DNA of 64,000 nucleotides. Source: Hymenopellis radicata. Taxonomy: Eukaryota; Basidiomycota; Agaricomycetes; Agaricales; Physalacriaceae. The notes under the pieces are model-generated. The model was given only the letters and a program-made list of their open reading frames with translations, was not told the origin of the DNA and did no database searches. The stretch covers positions 62,001 through 126,000 of the forward strand of contig JADNRX010000015.1 in the NCBI GenBank assembly GCA_015501595.1, read 5' to 3'. The translations under genes and the position numbers were made by a program. This document shows, one piece after another, positions 32,722-46,079 of this stretch (the first letter of the stretch is position 1; the number at the start of each line of letters is the position of its first letter).

Positions 32722-35700
32722 ATGCGTCTTCCTTCGGTGGTGGCCCGCCTGTCATTACAGCGCATGTCGCGTGCCCATGCGAGCACGGCGGCGGCGCTCA
32801 AGCGTCGCGCCTCGTCGGACTTGGGCTCGTCTGAGCCGGCCTCCAAGCGAGGTCCAGCTGCTCTCCATACCAGCTCCTTCGGGTTCAAAAAAGATCCTGT
32901 CGCTTTTGCGCTCTCCGGCAACTCCCATTCAAACCAGTCTCGACGCGACAAACCTCATGTAAAGAAGGCTGCGGACCACATGCGGTCTGGAAATACGTCC
33001 AACAGCCCCCAGTACCACTCTCCACAATCCGCCAAGACGAATGCTTCCTCTTTTCCCCATTCACGAAAGCCTTCTGTCCAAGTGCTTCCTGTCCCATACA
33101 CGATAAAGCGCATATTTACGCTACATATGCCGCCAATTCGGTTAACCAGCCAGATGCAAAAATGACGGGAACCCCGAGGAACACCCTGAACAACTGGAGA
33201 GGCAAATTCGATATCGATTTGGAGACTGAATGTGTAGAAGCGCGCATAGGGAATGCAATCCTCAACAGGTATTATGATTGCTTCATTTCCTGTAAACAGC
33301 CTCATGTTCTCGTAGGGCTACTGTCGTGATTCAGCTCGATCATCTTAACATCACCATGACTGGCATAGGCGACGGAAGAACTCAGAGGGAGGCGATGAAC
33401 ACAGCCTGTCTTTCTTGTGTCTACCAGTTACACAACAACGGAGTAGTGAGTGCGCTGTCTTCTTGTTACTCTGTCATTTCCTCAAGTCTTGTAGCTGTAT
33501 GCCACTTCTTCGACCATGGATGGCACCGCCGTCCTTTCAGATCAGACCACCGTCACATACGCCGACGCGACCGAATTTATAGATTTCTACTGTGCCAAAT
33601 TCCGGTTCTCCAAGCCTGTTGTCGCCACTGAGCTCAGATCCACTTCGTCCAGCACCTGGGATTCATTGATGACAATAGAGGGTCGTAAAGTGGGAATGGG
33701 TTCAGCCAAGTCGAAGAAGGGTTCTCAGCACAAATGCACGCTGGATGTCGTCCGCTACCTGGAACAGTGTGACCCTGGCTTATGGACGGAGTTCGTGCAC
33801 AAAAGGAAGATTGGGGAAGGACTGGGGGATGCGCCTCCCATTCCCTTCTTCATTCCCTCGTCCATATGTACGGATGTTCGAGACCTATGTGTGGACCTCC
33901 ACCACAGTCAGTTGTACACCGCCAATGCCGCTGCTACTCTTATCCCGCCAACCCCCGTCATTCCCCAGCCCACCTCCGAATACTTCAATCACCAGCAAAA
34001 ATCGCAGTTCCTCCTTGACCGCCATCAATCCTACTTGGAGGACCCACGAATGGAAAAAATGAGGGCTACTCGAATGGAGCTTCCCGTGAATGCACGGCGG
34101 CAGGATATTCTAGATCTCGTCGCCGAGAATGATGTTTCGGTCTTCATGGCAGCTACTGGTTCGGGCAAAACGACCCAAATTCCCCAGATGATCCTCGATG
34201 CTTGGACCGAAGAGGGCAAAGGCGCGCTCTGTAACATCGTGTGCACGCAGCCTCGTCGGTTGGCAGCGTTGGGTGTCGCTACTCGGGTTGCAGCTGAGCG
34301 CGGTGAACAGGTCGGACAGAGTGTTGGATACGCAGTTCGGTTTGACAGTCGCCCGCCTCAGCCCAATGGGTCCATCACCTTCTTAACTATCGGTGTTTTC
34401 CTCAAGCAACTGCAGGCTGCCTTCGTAGACCCAAGGGGCCCTATCAGTCTTGACCACATCACCCATATTTTGGTCGATGAAGTTCACGAGCGTGACGTGG
34501 ACACGGATATCTTACTCGTCGTTCTCAAAAGGTTCTTGGCCGACAGAAAAGCAAGGAGAGTACCCATCAAAATTGTTTTGATGAGTGCTACCATCGACGC
34601 CACGCTTTTCCAAAACTATTTCCCCGATAACGGTCAGCCCGCTCCTGTTGCGGAAATCCCCGGTCGCTCCTTCCCTGTCGACAAGTTATTCCTTGAGAGC
34701 ATTATTACGAGCCTCGCGAAAAGCGTTGACAGTTGGGCATTAAGAGATCCCTCTACGCAGCGGTTCTTGCTGAACGAACAGCAGCAGTCTACTAGCCCAC
34801 TGGCATCGACTGAACCTGAAATTCCTTTCCTCCTCATTGCTGCCACCGTATCCCATGTCCTTAATAGCTCCGATGACGGTCACGTTGACGGTCACGTACT
34901 GGTCTTCCTTCCTGGGTGGGAAGAAATCAACAAGGTCGACAAACTACTCAAAGGCTCTAAATGGGCGGTCGACTTCAACGACTCCTCTCGATACGAGATC
35001 CACGTTCTCCATTCCACAGTGCCTCTAGAAGCCCAACAGGCTGTTTTCTCTCCCCCGACCCCCGGAGTTAGACGCGTTATTCTGACGACCAACATTGCGG
35101 AAACATCTGTCACCATTCCAGACGTCGTATATGTCGTTGATTCGGCGCGGCTCAAAGAGAATCGCTTCGATCCAAACCGGCATCTGACATCCCTCGTCAC
35201 GTCTTGGGTTGGACGATCCAACCTCAACCAGCGGGCAGGGCGTGCGGGACGACACCGTCACGGGTTCTACTATGGTATCCTCAGCGAAGCGCGAGCCAAT
35301 GCTCTGAGCGTATACCAGACTGTCGAAATGGCTCGCACTGACCTGACGGATGTTGTTATGCGCGTCAAGGCAATGAACTTCACAGATATGTCGGTGCACG
35401 ACGTTCTTGGCGCCTGCATTGAACCACCAGAGTCTTCACGCATTGTCGCCGCCCTCAACCATTTATCTGCATGTGGCGCTCTCGATGACAAAGAGAACCT
35501 CACCGCTTTGGGTCGCATCCTTCTACAGCTTCCCTTGGATGTGCATCTTGGTCGTCTTGTGTTGTATGGCGCATTCTTCCGATGCTTGGATCAAGCGGTC
35601 ACTCTTGCAGCGATTATGGCGAACAGGGATCCTTGGCTATCGCCTCCACAGCGAAGGAAAGAGGCAAAGTTGGCGAAAGAGTCATGGGCCCCCGCTCATT

Positions 35701-36607
35701 ACCAATCGGATCCTATCGCCACGTTAAGGGCCTTCAATTCATGGAATGAACAGTTCAATTCTACTCGTCGCTACCAAGAGGGTTACACATTCTTGATGAA
35801 CAACTTCCTGAGCAGGATGACGTTCCTCACCATAGACAAGACGAGGTCCCAAATTCTGCGTGCGCTTGGAGACGCTGGCATTCTGAATCTCGCTGATGAT
35901 TCGAAAAGTGAAAGCGGAGTCAACATGCCGCGTGAACTCAACGCGAACGCTGGTTCCTATCCTGCGCTCATGTCTTTGATCGCAGTCGCCTCAATGCCAA
36001 AATTCGCGATCTGCCTTGGTGGTGTTTTGTACCGAACGAAACAAGACAACGTATGCTTTTTGTTATACTTTAATATGACGCGTGTATTGAATTCTTTATC
36101 CAGAAAGCTATAGTTCACAGGTCCAGCGTGAATGGCGAGAAAAGAACGTTGTTCTCAACTGTTCTATCCTTCTTGGAGAAGCGGAACAACATTGCAGACG
36201 GTTCCGGCGTGAGTCAGACGTCCCTTTGCAACACGACCTCCCTGGATATCCTCACATACGTTTTATTCGGGTCTCACAAGCAGGAGATTGGGGACACAGT
36301 TGTCCGCTGTGACGACTGGCTCGTCTTGACGCGTTATGACCGCAATAACGAGGCCGTCGATGTTCTTCGCCTGCGGCAATACCTTGACCGTGCGATGTTG
36401 CGCTTCTTTGCAGGATTGGCTTTGGGAGCTAAGAAGAGACCGGTCAGGCGGAGGTCTGCTGATGAACAGGAAGCGCTTGACGATCCTGGAGTGGTACAGC
36501 CGTTGACTCGGACTGAACTCCGGGAACTCTCACTTCTCAGTCGGGATGTTGTGCGCATTTTGGAGAAGTACAGCAAGGAAAAGATTACATACAATTCCAT
36601 GCGTTAA
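32722..36607 (+). CDS. DEAH/DEVH-box RNA helicase with dsRBD-like N-terminus (DHX29/30/57 group)
   Basis: ATP-dependent RNA helicase of about 1,200 aa. Motif I ATGSGKTTQIP, Ia TQPRR, II DEVHERD (DEVH), III SAT, V TNIAETSVTIPD and VI NQRAGRAGR are present, followed by the HA2/ratchet region and the OB-fold domain (KAIVHRSSVN...GDTVVRCDDWLVLTRYD). Upstream, TPRNTLNNWRG...VVIQLDHLNITMTGIGDGRTQREAMNTACLSCVYQL resembles a dsRNA-binding fold. Checked exons are 33316-33445, 33495-36050 and 36104-36607; the exon before ends at 33268. Between 33090 and 33160 the frame must shift, either by an intron (GTCCAAG...AACCAG) or a missing base near 33097. An Arg-rich start (ATG 32722, or 32764) could be a mitochondrial presequence, which DHX30-type proteins have, but this is weak. 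Confidence 0.88.
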
Positions 36608-36780
36608 CCGGGGATACTTACCATGGCGTACCCTCACCAACAGAATAGATGCTGCCTCACAGCAGAGTGCCTCTACAGAGATCACGCATTACTTATTCTC
36701 TTTAGTTTAATGTAGACCGCGATATTTATCACAATAATCTCCAACCACTCTCGTATTGCATACAATCATACAATCTTTCA

Positions 36781-37858
36781 TCATGCTAAGACTGGTAAAG
36801 AAGGAACGGTGTATTTAGCAACAGATTCTGTGAACAACGCGTCTTTTTCGGCCAAGTCTGTGACAAACGGATGCGAAGCGTGCTCCGAGGCAAATTTACT
36901 AGAAATAGGATGAGTGTTGCGCACATAGTTGCATTGTCGACTACTCACGTCCACAGCTCATTTGCTTCTGGCATCTTGGAAGGACTGAGCCCTGTCGCGA
37001 CTACGAAAGCAGCCAAAGTCTCAGCGTCTTGCTGTTGCTGGAGAGACTCCTCTAGATCGGACTTGGCTGCGTCGACCTCACCGCGAAGAATACGTGTCAC
37101 TCCACGTGAAGTTAGCAACCTGGGAGAAGACAGAGATGGGTTGCCAATCTGTTCGGAATAAAATGAAAGGGGATCAGAATAGCTGTCGCTGCCAGTAATG
37201 AGGCAGATGGTTGACTCTATCAGTTGCAGAAGAAGGTCGTCCTCTGCCCAACGTTTGGAACGTTCAAACTCTTTCTTGGCCAAGTCGGGACGATGGATGG
37301 AAAGATAGATTTGGACAACGACAGCCACGCTAGTAAAATTAGTCTAAGTGCGAATGGTTGCATGCTAATGACACGTACGCTTCAAGATCTTCCGTCTCTG
37401 AGCCGAGGGTCTCTAGAGCTTCCTCTGTTTCGCCCGCCCGCGCAAACGCAGTACCGGCCAAGACGCGGACCAGAGCTTTGTCTTTTTCTGTGCCGTCTAC
37501 ATCGTCGCTCTCTATTTCGACTGAGAGATCTCTGAGTTCCTCCAAGACAGCCTCCATGTCTGACCCTTCCTCTGCTTCAACAAAACGCGCCAAGGCGGAG
37601 ACGGCCTTGAAAGCGACATTTTCCGAGTCTGAAGGTAGTACTTTGAGGGCAGACGCTGGATCATTCAGTGCAATATGTGCGCGAGCCTGGTACAAGAGAG
37701 TTGGGGTATAGTCCGGGGAATTGGGATCGGGCAGCGGCATTGCAATGAGAGCATTGTACGCTCCTATCAATAGTCAGAAAGTGAAGGCATATATAAGAAG
37801 AGAGAAAGCGACCCAGTATGAATTGTTGCTTGACGCGGTAAAGGTGCGCCGAGTCCAT
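36781..37858 (-). CDS. SEC28: Coatomer subunit epsilon (epsilon-COP/Sec28)
   Basis: TPR-like subunit of the COPI coat in Golgi-to-ER transport; it stabilises alpha-COP. The start is MDSAHLYRVKQQFILG at 37858. Exon 1 ends at 37813 and exon 2 begins at 37763. The helices read AYNALIAMPLPD..LLYQARAHIALNDPASALKVL, AVVVQIYLSIHRPDLAKKEFER and LLQLIESTICLITG, with a C-terminal exon ..KFASEHASHPFVTDLAEKDALF..VAKYT typical of the family. About 290 aa, the normal length. The start is 105 bp from that of AP-2 alpha on the other strand, so two vesicle-coat genes share one promoter region. Convergent with the helicase gene (173 bp). Confidence 0.92.
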
Positions 37859-37963
37859 GATGGTTGTTGCTGTGAAGGTGATGTAATCAGTACTCTTGCT
37901 CCTTACCTTCTCGCGCCCACGACCCCGACTGCACGGCGCTCAGCGTTCGCATATACTGCCACG
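37859..37963. promoter_or_regulatory. Bidirectional promoter of epsilon-COP and AP-2 alpha
   Basis: 105 bp separate the two ATGs. It contains the ACGACCCCGAC stretch and CGCAGCG-like GC words but no TATA box that I can see. Co-regulation of the two coat genes is inferred only from the arrangement. Confidence 0.55.
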
Positions 37964-40900
37964 ATGGCGTCCTCTATGAGGGGGCTCACACAGGCGAGCT
38001 CATCACCGCTGCCGCTGCCGACGACGACTGACCCGAGGCCAGTTCATAGCAGACATCCGCGGTGCACGCGTGAGGGATCTCGAGGAGAAGCGAATCAATA
38101 AGGAAATGGCTAATATTCGCAAAAGATTCAAAGGTCGCGTCCATTCATCATCACTTGCTGCCGAACAATGTGCTCATCTTCTCGGTACAGACGGAAACCT
38201 CGACGGCTACCAGAAGAAGAAGTACGCATTTAGCAAAATTTGTCTCTCTCTTGCCTCTATTTACCTATTTCTCAGATATGTCGCCAAAATCATCTTCACC
38301 TACATACTGGGTTACAAAGTGGATGTTGGCCACATGGAGGCTGTCAATCTAATATCCAGTTCAAGATACAGCGAGAAACAGATTGTAAGTTTCAACTTCT
38401 CTTCTGACGAATGTGTGACCTTCACTTTTGTTGCTTTAGGGCTACCTGGCAGTCACCCTCCTAATGCATGAAAACTCGGACTTCCTAAGACTTGTCGTTA
38501 ATTCAATACGAAAGGATTTACACGGGAATAATGAAATCGACAATTGTCTTGCATTGCACGCGATAGCTAACGTCGGCGGAAGTGAAATGGCTGAGGCTTT
38601 GGCGGTCGATGTACATCGTCTCTTGATATCCCCGTACGTACCCATTTTCTGTGTTGCCATTTGTTATAATAAACCGCCGTCTCAGAACTTCTCAGAGTTT
38701 CGTTAAGAAGAAAGCTGCCCTCACTCTCCTTCGTCTATATCGGAAGCATCCCGATGTTATTCCTGCTGCAGAGTGGGCATTACGGATAATTTCCATCATG
38801 GACGATGATGACCTCGGGGTCGTGGTATGCGTCACTAGTTTAGTGATGGCATTGGCTCAGGATCATCTTGAAGCCTATGCCGTATGCTATACGAAAGCCG
38901 TTGACAGACTTCATCGGGTATTGTCCTCTATTCTGCATGTTATGTTCATACTGATCGACGCGATACCTAGCTGGTTATTGAGCACGAATATGCGGCCACC
39001 TATGCGTACTACAAGGTTCCTTCACCTTGGCTTCAAGTCAAACTTCTTCGAATGCTTCAATACTACCCGCCATCTGGTTCGTTCCTATCCATGATGTATC
39101 TCTTCTTCTTCGAGACTTAGCCATTTGTCAGAGGATCCCGCAATTCGTTCCGTGCTGCATCAGGTCCTGCAGACAGTAATGAACAACAGCGCAGAGCCGT
39201 CTCGAAATGTGCAACACAATAACGCCCAACACGCAGTGTTGTTTGAAGCAATCGGCCTTGCCATTCATCTGGACACCAATTCACCTCTCGTGGGAACCGC
39301 CGCCGTACTCTTGGCACGGTTCATATCATCGAAGGAGACAAACGTCAGATATCTTGGACTCGATACAATGGCACATCTCGCGGCTCGAGCAGATTCATTA
39401 GAGGCCATCAAGAAGCACCAGGGCACGATTATTCTGTCTTTACGAGACAAAGATATATCTGTTCGGCGCCGTGCTTTGGATCTCTTGTACAGCATGTGCG
39501 ACGTGGATAACTCAGAAGTGATCGTTGGCGAACTTCTTCGATATCTCAAAGTTGCCGATTATGCCCTTCGAGAGGAGATGGTCTTGAAGATAGCTATTCT
39601 GACCGAAAAGTATGCTAGCTCTTACAAGTGGTACGTGGATACCATCCTACAGCTCTTATCGGCTGCCGGAGACCATGTCGGCGATGAAGTCTGGTACCGT
39701 GTGGTACAAATTGTGACCAACACGGAAGACTTACAGCATTACGCTGCTAAAGTTGTTTTCGCGCACTTACAGGCGCCGACGACGCACGAGAGCTTGGTCA
39801 AAGTCGGAGGTAAATAACGTCTACCTTTGAATGTACTTGACTTTCACAACTCGTCATCCTAGGTTACATCCTTGGCGAATACGGGCATCTCATTGCAAAC
39901 GAGCCTGGATATAGTCCTTTGGAACAGTTCCAAGCGCTTCATTCGAAGTCTCAGTTCTGTGTCGCTGCCACCCGGTCACTCCTTCTTTCCACGTATATCA
40001 AATGGGTCAACGTCTTCCCAGAGATAAAAACACAGCTTCTGACTATATTCGAGCGCTATCGACACGTGCTCGATGCCGAGTTACAACAACGCGCTTGCGA
40101 GTTCTATACTCTGGCGTCTCGTCCGGAGGATGACGAACTGCTTCAGAACGTGTGTGAAGAGATGCCTCCGTATCCGCCTCGGGTTAGTGCACTTCTAGGG
40201 CGATTAAACAAGAAGCATGGGGACACAGAGGATAAACGCACATGGGTTCATGGTGGCAAGGAAGCCAATGTTGACCGAGAAGCTGTGAAGCGTAACAAGA
40301 CGCTACCCGATACTAATGGAAATGCAACTTCTGCGGCTGTCGCAGCATCCGGAGAGAGCCAGAATATCATAGACTCCCTGGCAGGACTCGATCTTTCAGC
40401 TGCGGCTGCGTCTCCCGAGGCCCCGCATGTCGCCACTGGCGTCAATGTCGAGCGATGGTTCGACAAACTGGGCTACACTGCAGACGGAGTCCTCTACGAA
40501 GATGTCCAGATCCAGATAGGCGTAAAATCGCGATACCAAGGCCACATGGGCCAAGTCGCTATCTACGTGGGGAACAAAGTCCCCACGGCGCTGACATCCT
40601 TCACCGCGACAATACACGTCAGCGATCCAGCCGCTTTATCCGTCACATTCGCCAAAATCCCTCCAAACACCATCGCCTCTCGCTCGCAGTCACAACAGCT
40701 TTTGCACGTGGAGTGCAAAAAGGCCTTCTTGACGCCGCCTATCCTGAACATCTCCTTCCTTGCGGGGTCTCACCAGACTGTTGCTGTCCGCCTGCCCATC
40801 ATCGTCACGAAGTTCCTCGAGAACGTCACTCTTTCGCAGGCAGACTTTTTCGAGCGATGGCGATTGATCGGGGGGCCTCCGCGAGAATCGCAATCCGTGT

Positions 40901-41233
40901 TTCCCGTCGATTTGACGTCGTCTGGCCAGCTGGATCTCGCGAAGAATCGCAAGGTGGTTTCGGGCCACCATCTCAATGTCCTTGACGACATTGATCCCAA
41001 TCGCAACAACATCGTGGCCGCGGCCGTGCTGCATACATCGGTAGACGGGAAAGTAGGGTGCTTGCTTCGGTTGGAGCCCAATCAGGACGCGAAGGTGAGC
41101 GCATTTTCTAAGACTCGAGACAATGCACTGACAGTATCATTAGTTATGTAGGATCACTGTACGCAGCACATCCGAAGACGTGGCGGCTGCGGTGCAGCAG
41201 CTTGTACACAAACCTTTGAAAGCCGAGTCGTAG
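37964..41233 (+). CDS. APL3: AP-2 complex subunit alpha (alpha-adaptin)
   Basis: Large subunit of the plasma-membrane clathrin adaptor AP-2; binds PIP2, cargo and endocytic accessory factors. The start [10 protein letters not shown] joins [30 protein letters not shown] across a GC-AG intron (37994-38042). The adaptin solenoid follows: [78 protein letters not shown], and [37 protein letters not shown] Ser/Ala-rich hinge precedes the C-terminal ear ([40 protein letters not shown]...[12 protein letters not shown]). About nine short introns; the last ends ...HKPLKAES. About 940 aa, the usual length. Confidence 0.95.
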
Positions 41234-41506
41234 TGCAAAGGAACGAGGCGATGGCTGCATGATGGACGGTGGACTACATTTATTAACCTACAGTATTAAT
41301 TCAGATACCAGCAGACGAGCATCCTAAGCACCTTATGACAAAACATGGGATGTATGAAAACGAATTTCCGCGCGGATGCACACCAAATGAGGCATAAATA
41401 TCAGAGGTACATTGGGTATTGCATATCGATAGCAAGTTACAAACGTCTATACTAAGACAGAATACATACATAAGTTAAGTTACAATCACAGCACGAAGAT
41501 CAGATA
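41234..41506. other. Short convergent intergenic region
   Basis: 3' ends of AP-2 alpha (plus) and the RasGAP gene (minus) face each other here. Only AT-rich untranslated sequence is seen. Confidence 0.6.
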
Positions 41507-44498
41507 TCAACGCCTCAATATATTCCGAAGTAATCCCTTCCTCGCTTTCCTATCATCGTACAAGTCTGGGGAGAGATCATCAGGCCGGAGCATAGAGCCT
41601 GGAGCGAAATTCTCGCGAGTCGGTATGGAGTCAGTAGACGTCGACTTTAGATGCCGCAAGCGTCTTTGACTCCCTTTGTTGTTGGGAGAAAGAGGAGCCG
41701 TCATGTCCAGGTCTGGGGGGAATGAGCGGAAACTAGAATCAATGGGTGAGGGCGCCGTTGACGGGCGATTAGATTTGCGCCCAGCTTGTGCCTGGAGCTG
41801 TTGCGTAGTAGCGTGGGAATTAGTGATTGAGGGAGCGTCGAGCTTTGCCAGTTCGCAGACGGATATGGCTGGCCGATGCTGCTAGCTATATGACTGACTC
41901 GTTGCAGGGCTAGTCCTTCGACCATGAAGCACTGGGCGCAGAGCTCGCGGAGAGGACGGTCGTCTTCGCTGGGAGGACTTGCCATGAACTCCCTGGAGTT
42001 TCGAATGACGGCGGACGTGATGATGGCAAGATGCCTCGGCATGTCAAGCATATGAGGGAGAACAGGAATGGCCTCTGAATCAAGTGTTGAGCCTGGAGAG
42101 ATCATCTGCCGTTCCCGCATCGCCTTCATTACAGCAAGACGCTCATGGCGGCCAGCGTCCCCGCTTGATGAAGGACTGGCGTGTATATCTGGTGTCGAAA
42201 CGAGGAGAATGTAGTCCCTCATTGCGGTAACCCTCTCTCTTAAGAAATCCTTCAAGCCACGCATGAACTCCTCTTTTTGCACGGTCTGTGGATGCATGAG
42301 CTTCAAACTCGTCGAACGAACATGTCTGTACGCACGGCGTTCAGATTAGCCAGACTTTGGATAACTTTGGCTATCAGAGTGAGGCTACGTTGAACGGGAA
42401 CACTGGGGAGGCCTATCCGCGCACATCAGAACATCAGAAATGTCAGGTTCATGGCAAAACTCACCAGGACATAGGCCAAAGAGGTGAGGGTGAAGAATTG
42501 CGGGAACGATGAAACGAAGGAAACAGAACGCTGATACGCTTTGCCAGTGGAGGTCGCCATTTTCAGGCGTATTGTCGGCATTGTAACGACGCTCAACTAG
42601 CTTTCGAATTGTCTCGAACAGTCGTCGCATCTCGCTGTCCTAGGCGTTAACCAACGAAACGGGGAAACATTGACACTTACTACGGGCATTCCGTACGCAC
42701 AGAATATATCTGAGTCCAGAACTCTCCACACCAATGAATTAGAAGGTCGACATTTCGTTCCACGTCTTTGGCTGTGCTTTTCCCGCCACTCCGCATTGGA
42801 TCCACTTCTATTGCGACTCGTTCCGCACACAACTTCCGGAGGACAGTTCCAATGCTAGCCTCAAGGAAAGCTTTGCCGTACCAATTCATACATGCTTCCA
42901 TCACCTTTGTTAATATTGTGTTACCTCGGAAGAGGGTTTGATGTGCTGAATGTTGTGAGACAACAGGTATGCGGCAAAGAGACGAATGTCCTACAGGATG
43001 TGCCATCAACCTCTCTCCACGCGAGCTCTTGCACCTTCTCGACAAGGTTATTTTGTGCAACGCCTATGGCGATGAGCTGCGGCACGACTGTCTTTAGTTT
43101 TAGTTTCCTTTCGAAGTCTGTCATCCAATCAAGAAAATTCCGGGTATTGTAGGTCTATCAAAGGTTAGCAATCGTTTTCCAAGACGCCAAAAGGGAAATT
43201 TACATCAAGGAGAGATTGGTATGCATGAGAGGGAAGGATAATCTCCCTGTACGCGCTTGAGTTAACGAAGAAACGACGGGTCAAGGTCTTACTCGTCTAC
43301 AGTTATTTTTAATCGTATGTCGCCCACTTGGATGTCGGTCGCTAGAGGCCCGCTCTGAAGGACAGGAAACCAACCGTCAATAAGCTCGCCGCGCTTGAAG
43401 TTCAGTAGGTTGATGCAAACCGAACCAAGTGCGGTTGGCTTGAACAGTTTCTTCTCCCGACAGACGATGACTTCGAGATTCTCGAATGGTGGTAGGTCTG
43501 AGAATGTGAAGCTCTCGTGCCAGTCCGGAGAGCCGATGCATTTCTTGACTGTCGTCCGCCCACACGTTATCGCGTTCAAGTTTATCTCGCACGACACGTC
43601 AAGATCAATTGGATCCGGTTCGGAGCTGGACTCGTTTACGTTGGAATCCAAAGGCTTCGGGTTTCCCAGGTTACGCGCCTGAATGACAACCACCTCCACT
43701 TGACGCCACATCCTATACGAGCCGCCATCTTCCCGGTACATCCGGCGACCGTAGATTTCGGTGTTAGCATAGGATCTAAGCAGTACCAGCCACATATTGC
43801 ATGCTTCGGGGTTGGCAAACTGTAGATAGACTGGCTGGGTCGATGCGGCTTGCCCCCAGCTTTGTGAGCTAGAGGCATCTTAGCGCGGTGATGGATTGGA
43901 TGATTCAAGTACACGCACTCGGAAGAATAGATCCCTAGGCAGTTCTTACGGAAGAATAGCGATGTGTCGGCCTGCCGTATGTCGGTGTGGTTGACAAGAT
44001 GAATGTACAACGTCTGGAAGAGTATTGATTCCTGCTGGGACCGTCAGTTCTGCCGTCGTGCATGGTTCAGGCGACGCACATCCACGTAAATATTCAACAG
44101 ACATTGCTCGCCCTCCTCTGTAAGCTTGCATTGTGCGGCTCGCCATTGTCCAGTCGTCGCCGATCCTCTCGCGAGCGTCAGCCAGCTCGATTTCTCTGCA
44201 ATTCAGCTCTCAACGGAAGCATCTACTACGAGTCGCTTTCTATGCTCACCTTTTACCTTCTTGCTATCGTCTGCTGCGCCATTAGAATGCTTCGTATCTC
44301 GTTTATTAGGCCTCTTACGTAGCGCCGGAGGCTGTAGGCGATGAACACAAAAGACGATGGATTATGGTGAATATAACCTACCTTCCGCAGTGTAGCGCTC
44401 GCGGCATTGGAGACATACAAATCCGCAGAAAAAAAAAATTCTCTGGACCGCTCAGGACGACTGGGCGACGGCGGTTGCGAGGGTATTGAACTAGACAT
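41507..44498 (-). CDS. PH-C2-RasGAP protein (BUD2/Gap1-like)
   Basis: GTPase-activating protein for a Ras-family GTPase. Order of parts: a low-complexity N-terminus (MSSSIPSQPPSPSRPERSRE); a basic stretch (LRKRPNKRDTKHS); and a split PH domain (GQWRAAQCKLTEEGEQCLLNIYVD ... LYIHLVNHTDIRQADTSLFFRKNCLGIYS ... VYLQFANPEACNMWLVLLRSYA). A C2 domain follows (VEVVVIQARNLGNPKP..SPDWHESFTFSDLPPFENLEVIV). The RasGAP domain has LFRGNTILTKVMEACMNWYGKAFL and FCFLRFIVPAILHPHLFGL, where FLRFIxPAI carries the family arginine motif. A Ser-rich tail ends KARKGLLRNILRR. The architecture matches yeast Bud2-type GAPs, which act on Rsr1/Bud1 at polarity sites; a Ras-directed role is equally possible. Many introns, borders only partly checked. 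Confidence 0.8.
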
Positions 44499-44828
44499 GG
44501 ATGAAGGAAGGACGGTGAGAATAACTGGAGTCAGGTGTCAGTATGTCCACTGCCTCATAATCTACGCTGCCCGTTTTCTTGGACGCGACTGCACAGAATG
44601 GGGGAGGTAGGACAACAAGTGTTTCAGCTGCTCGCGTAACCCGTCCTTGATTAATTCTAAGTAAATTGACAGGGCTACTTGTTGACTTGCGCAGATCATT
44701 ACAAGTTGAACGAGAGTGGGCATTCGTCTAGATTATCGTTATTATAGACAACAGTAACATTCCAACGTTTGCTCCAGGTATATTATCATGCACGCCATCG
44801 CCCTCTAACCCCCAGTGTGACCGTTCCT

Positions 44829-46079
44829 TTACTCTCTGCGAAGAAGATAGCTTAGACAAGTAAGCAGACGACACAACGGCAACGTACAATTTTCCATTCG
44901 CTTTCCCGTTTCCGTTTGCTTTCCCATTTCCATTAGCCGTTCCGTTGGCGGCCGCCTTGCCTCCCCTGACGGGCTTCTTGTACGTTTGGAAATAGAACTT
45001 GATGAACAGCAACAAGTAGCTGCTCAGGAGACCGCAGCCGAAGACAGCAGAGCTTTCAGTGCCAGAGCAATCACCCATATGAGGGAGATCGGGGCGATAG
45101 TTGGCGACAAAGTGCTGGTATGCTGCACAATAGATGAGATTCGGAAAGCATAAAGGCAGAAATGGACGCACTGCCGAAGTAGACGAGGGCAAGGTCAATG
45201 ACAAATTGAATGATCTGCATCATTGTCAAGTACTTCTTCCACTACAGGCGGAATGGTTAGCAACGCGCGAACATGGGAAGAGAAGCCTTCTAACCCAAAT
45301 CTTAGCACCTCCAGCGGTAGCGTAATAGTAGTAATCTGCACAATGTTGAGAAACGCGACTCAGTGATGGGGACAGCATGCTTACACATTAAAACATGCAC
45401 AGTCAGGTTCAATGAGATAACAGTCCAAGACTACCATGCTTCGTGAAGATATGCGTGACACGTTGACGAAAAGGGACGTACGATACTAGTCTTGCCGTTG
45501 AGTTGTGAGTAACAAAGCAGAGCAGTTGCAGAATGATGGAAGACGTGTAAGAATGCTAAAGACGGATTAACAACGTTGTTGGGAGGGAAAACAAGGTAGT
45601 CACCAAGGGGCTTTTTCTTGAAGGCGAGGAAAATGGTGTCGATTAATTCCAAATATTTGAAGTAATAGTTGATGATATAGTAAAATTCCATTCGCTGTAG
45701 GAGCACCAGAAGGTCACAACGAGTATGCAAGAGAGGGAAAAGTCGCGCTCACTGGAGTCCAAGACTCAGCCGCGCAGATACCGGCAAATACCCCTCTCTT
45801 CCAAATAATTGGGACGATCTCCTCCAGCATAAGAACGAGCAAGAGAAGACTGCCACTGCTGAGAATGACATTGTGCACTTGGAAGATAGTGTTCAGTTTT
45901 TGCGGTTGGCGATTTTTCATGATAGCCTGAATCCCGAATATGGTGACGAGGTATCCAGCCAACGTGCCGAGAACCATAGGCGTCGTTGAAAGCGGGGTCT
46001 TGCCGGGAACATAAGAATACAAATGAGGGGGAAGGGATGGCAGAGTAGCCTCGAGCACGTCGGCGAGTTTCATGGTCAC
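44829..46079 (-). CDS. ELO-family very-long-chain fatty acid elongase
   Basis: 3-ketoacyl-CoA synthase of the ER membrane that condenses acyl-CoA with malonyl-CoA in fatty-acid elongation for sphingolipids. The start [18 protein letters not shown] is at 46079 (a second ATG two codons in). Several membrane segments are seen ([38 protein letters not shown]). Family motifs are [18 protein letters not shown] and the histidine box [14 protein letters not shown] (HxxHH), then [15 protein letters not shown] and [12 protein letters not shown]. The C-terminus is a Gly/Asn/Lys repeat ([19 protein letters not shown]), ending LE after a last small intron (GTACGT...TTCGCAG). Without that intron the frame would run to 44728. 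Confidence 0.9.

Noticed and set aside
44728..44828. Extension of the ELO protein to a stop at 44728
   Set aside because: A standard intron (GTACGT...TTCGCAG) ends the protein shortly after the Asn/Gly/Lys repeat, as is usual in this family; the unspliced tail looks random.
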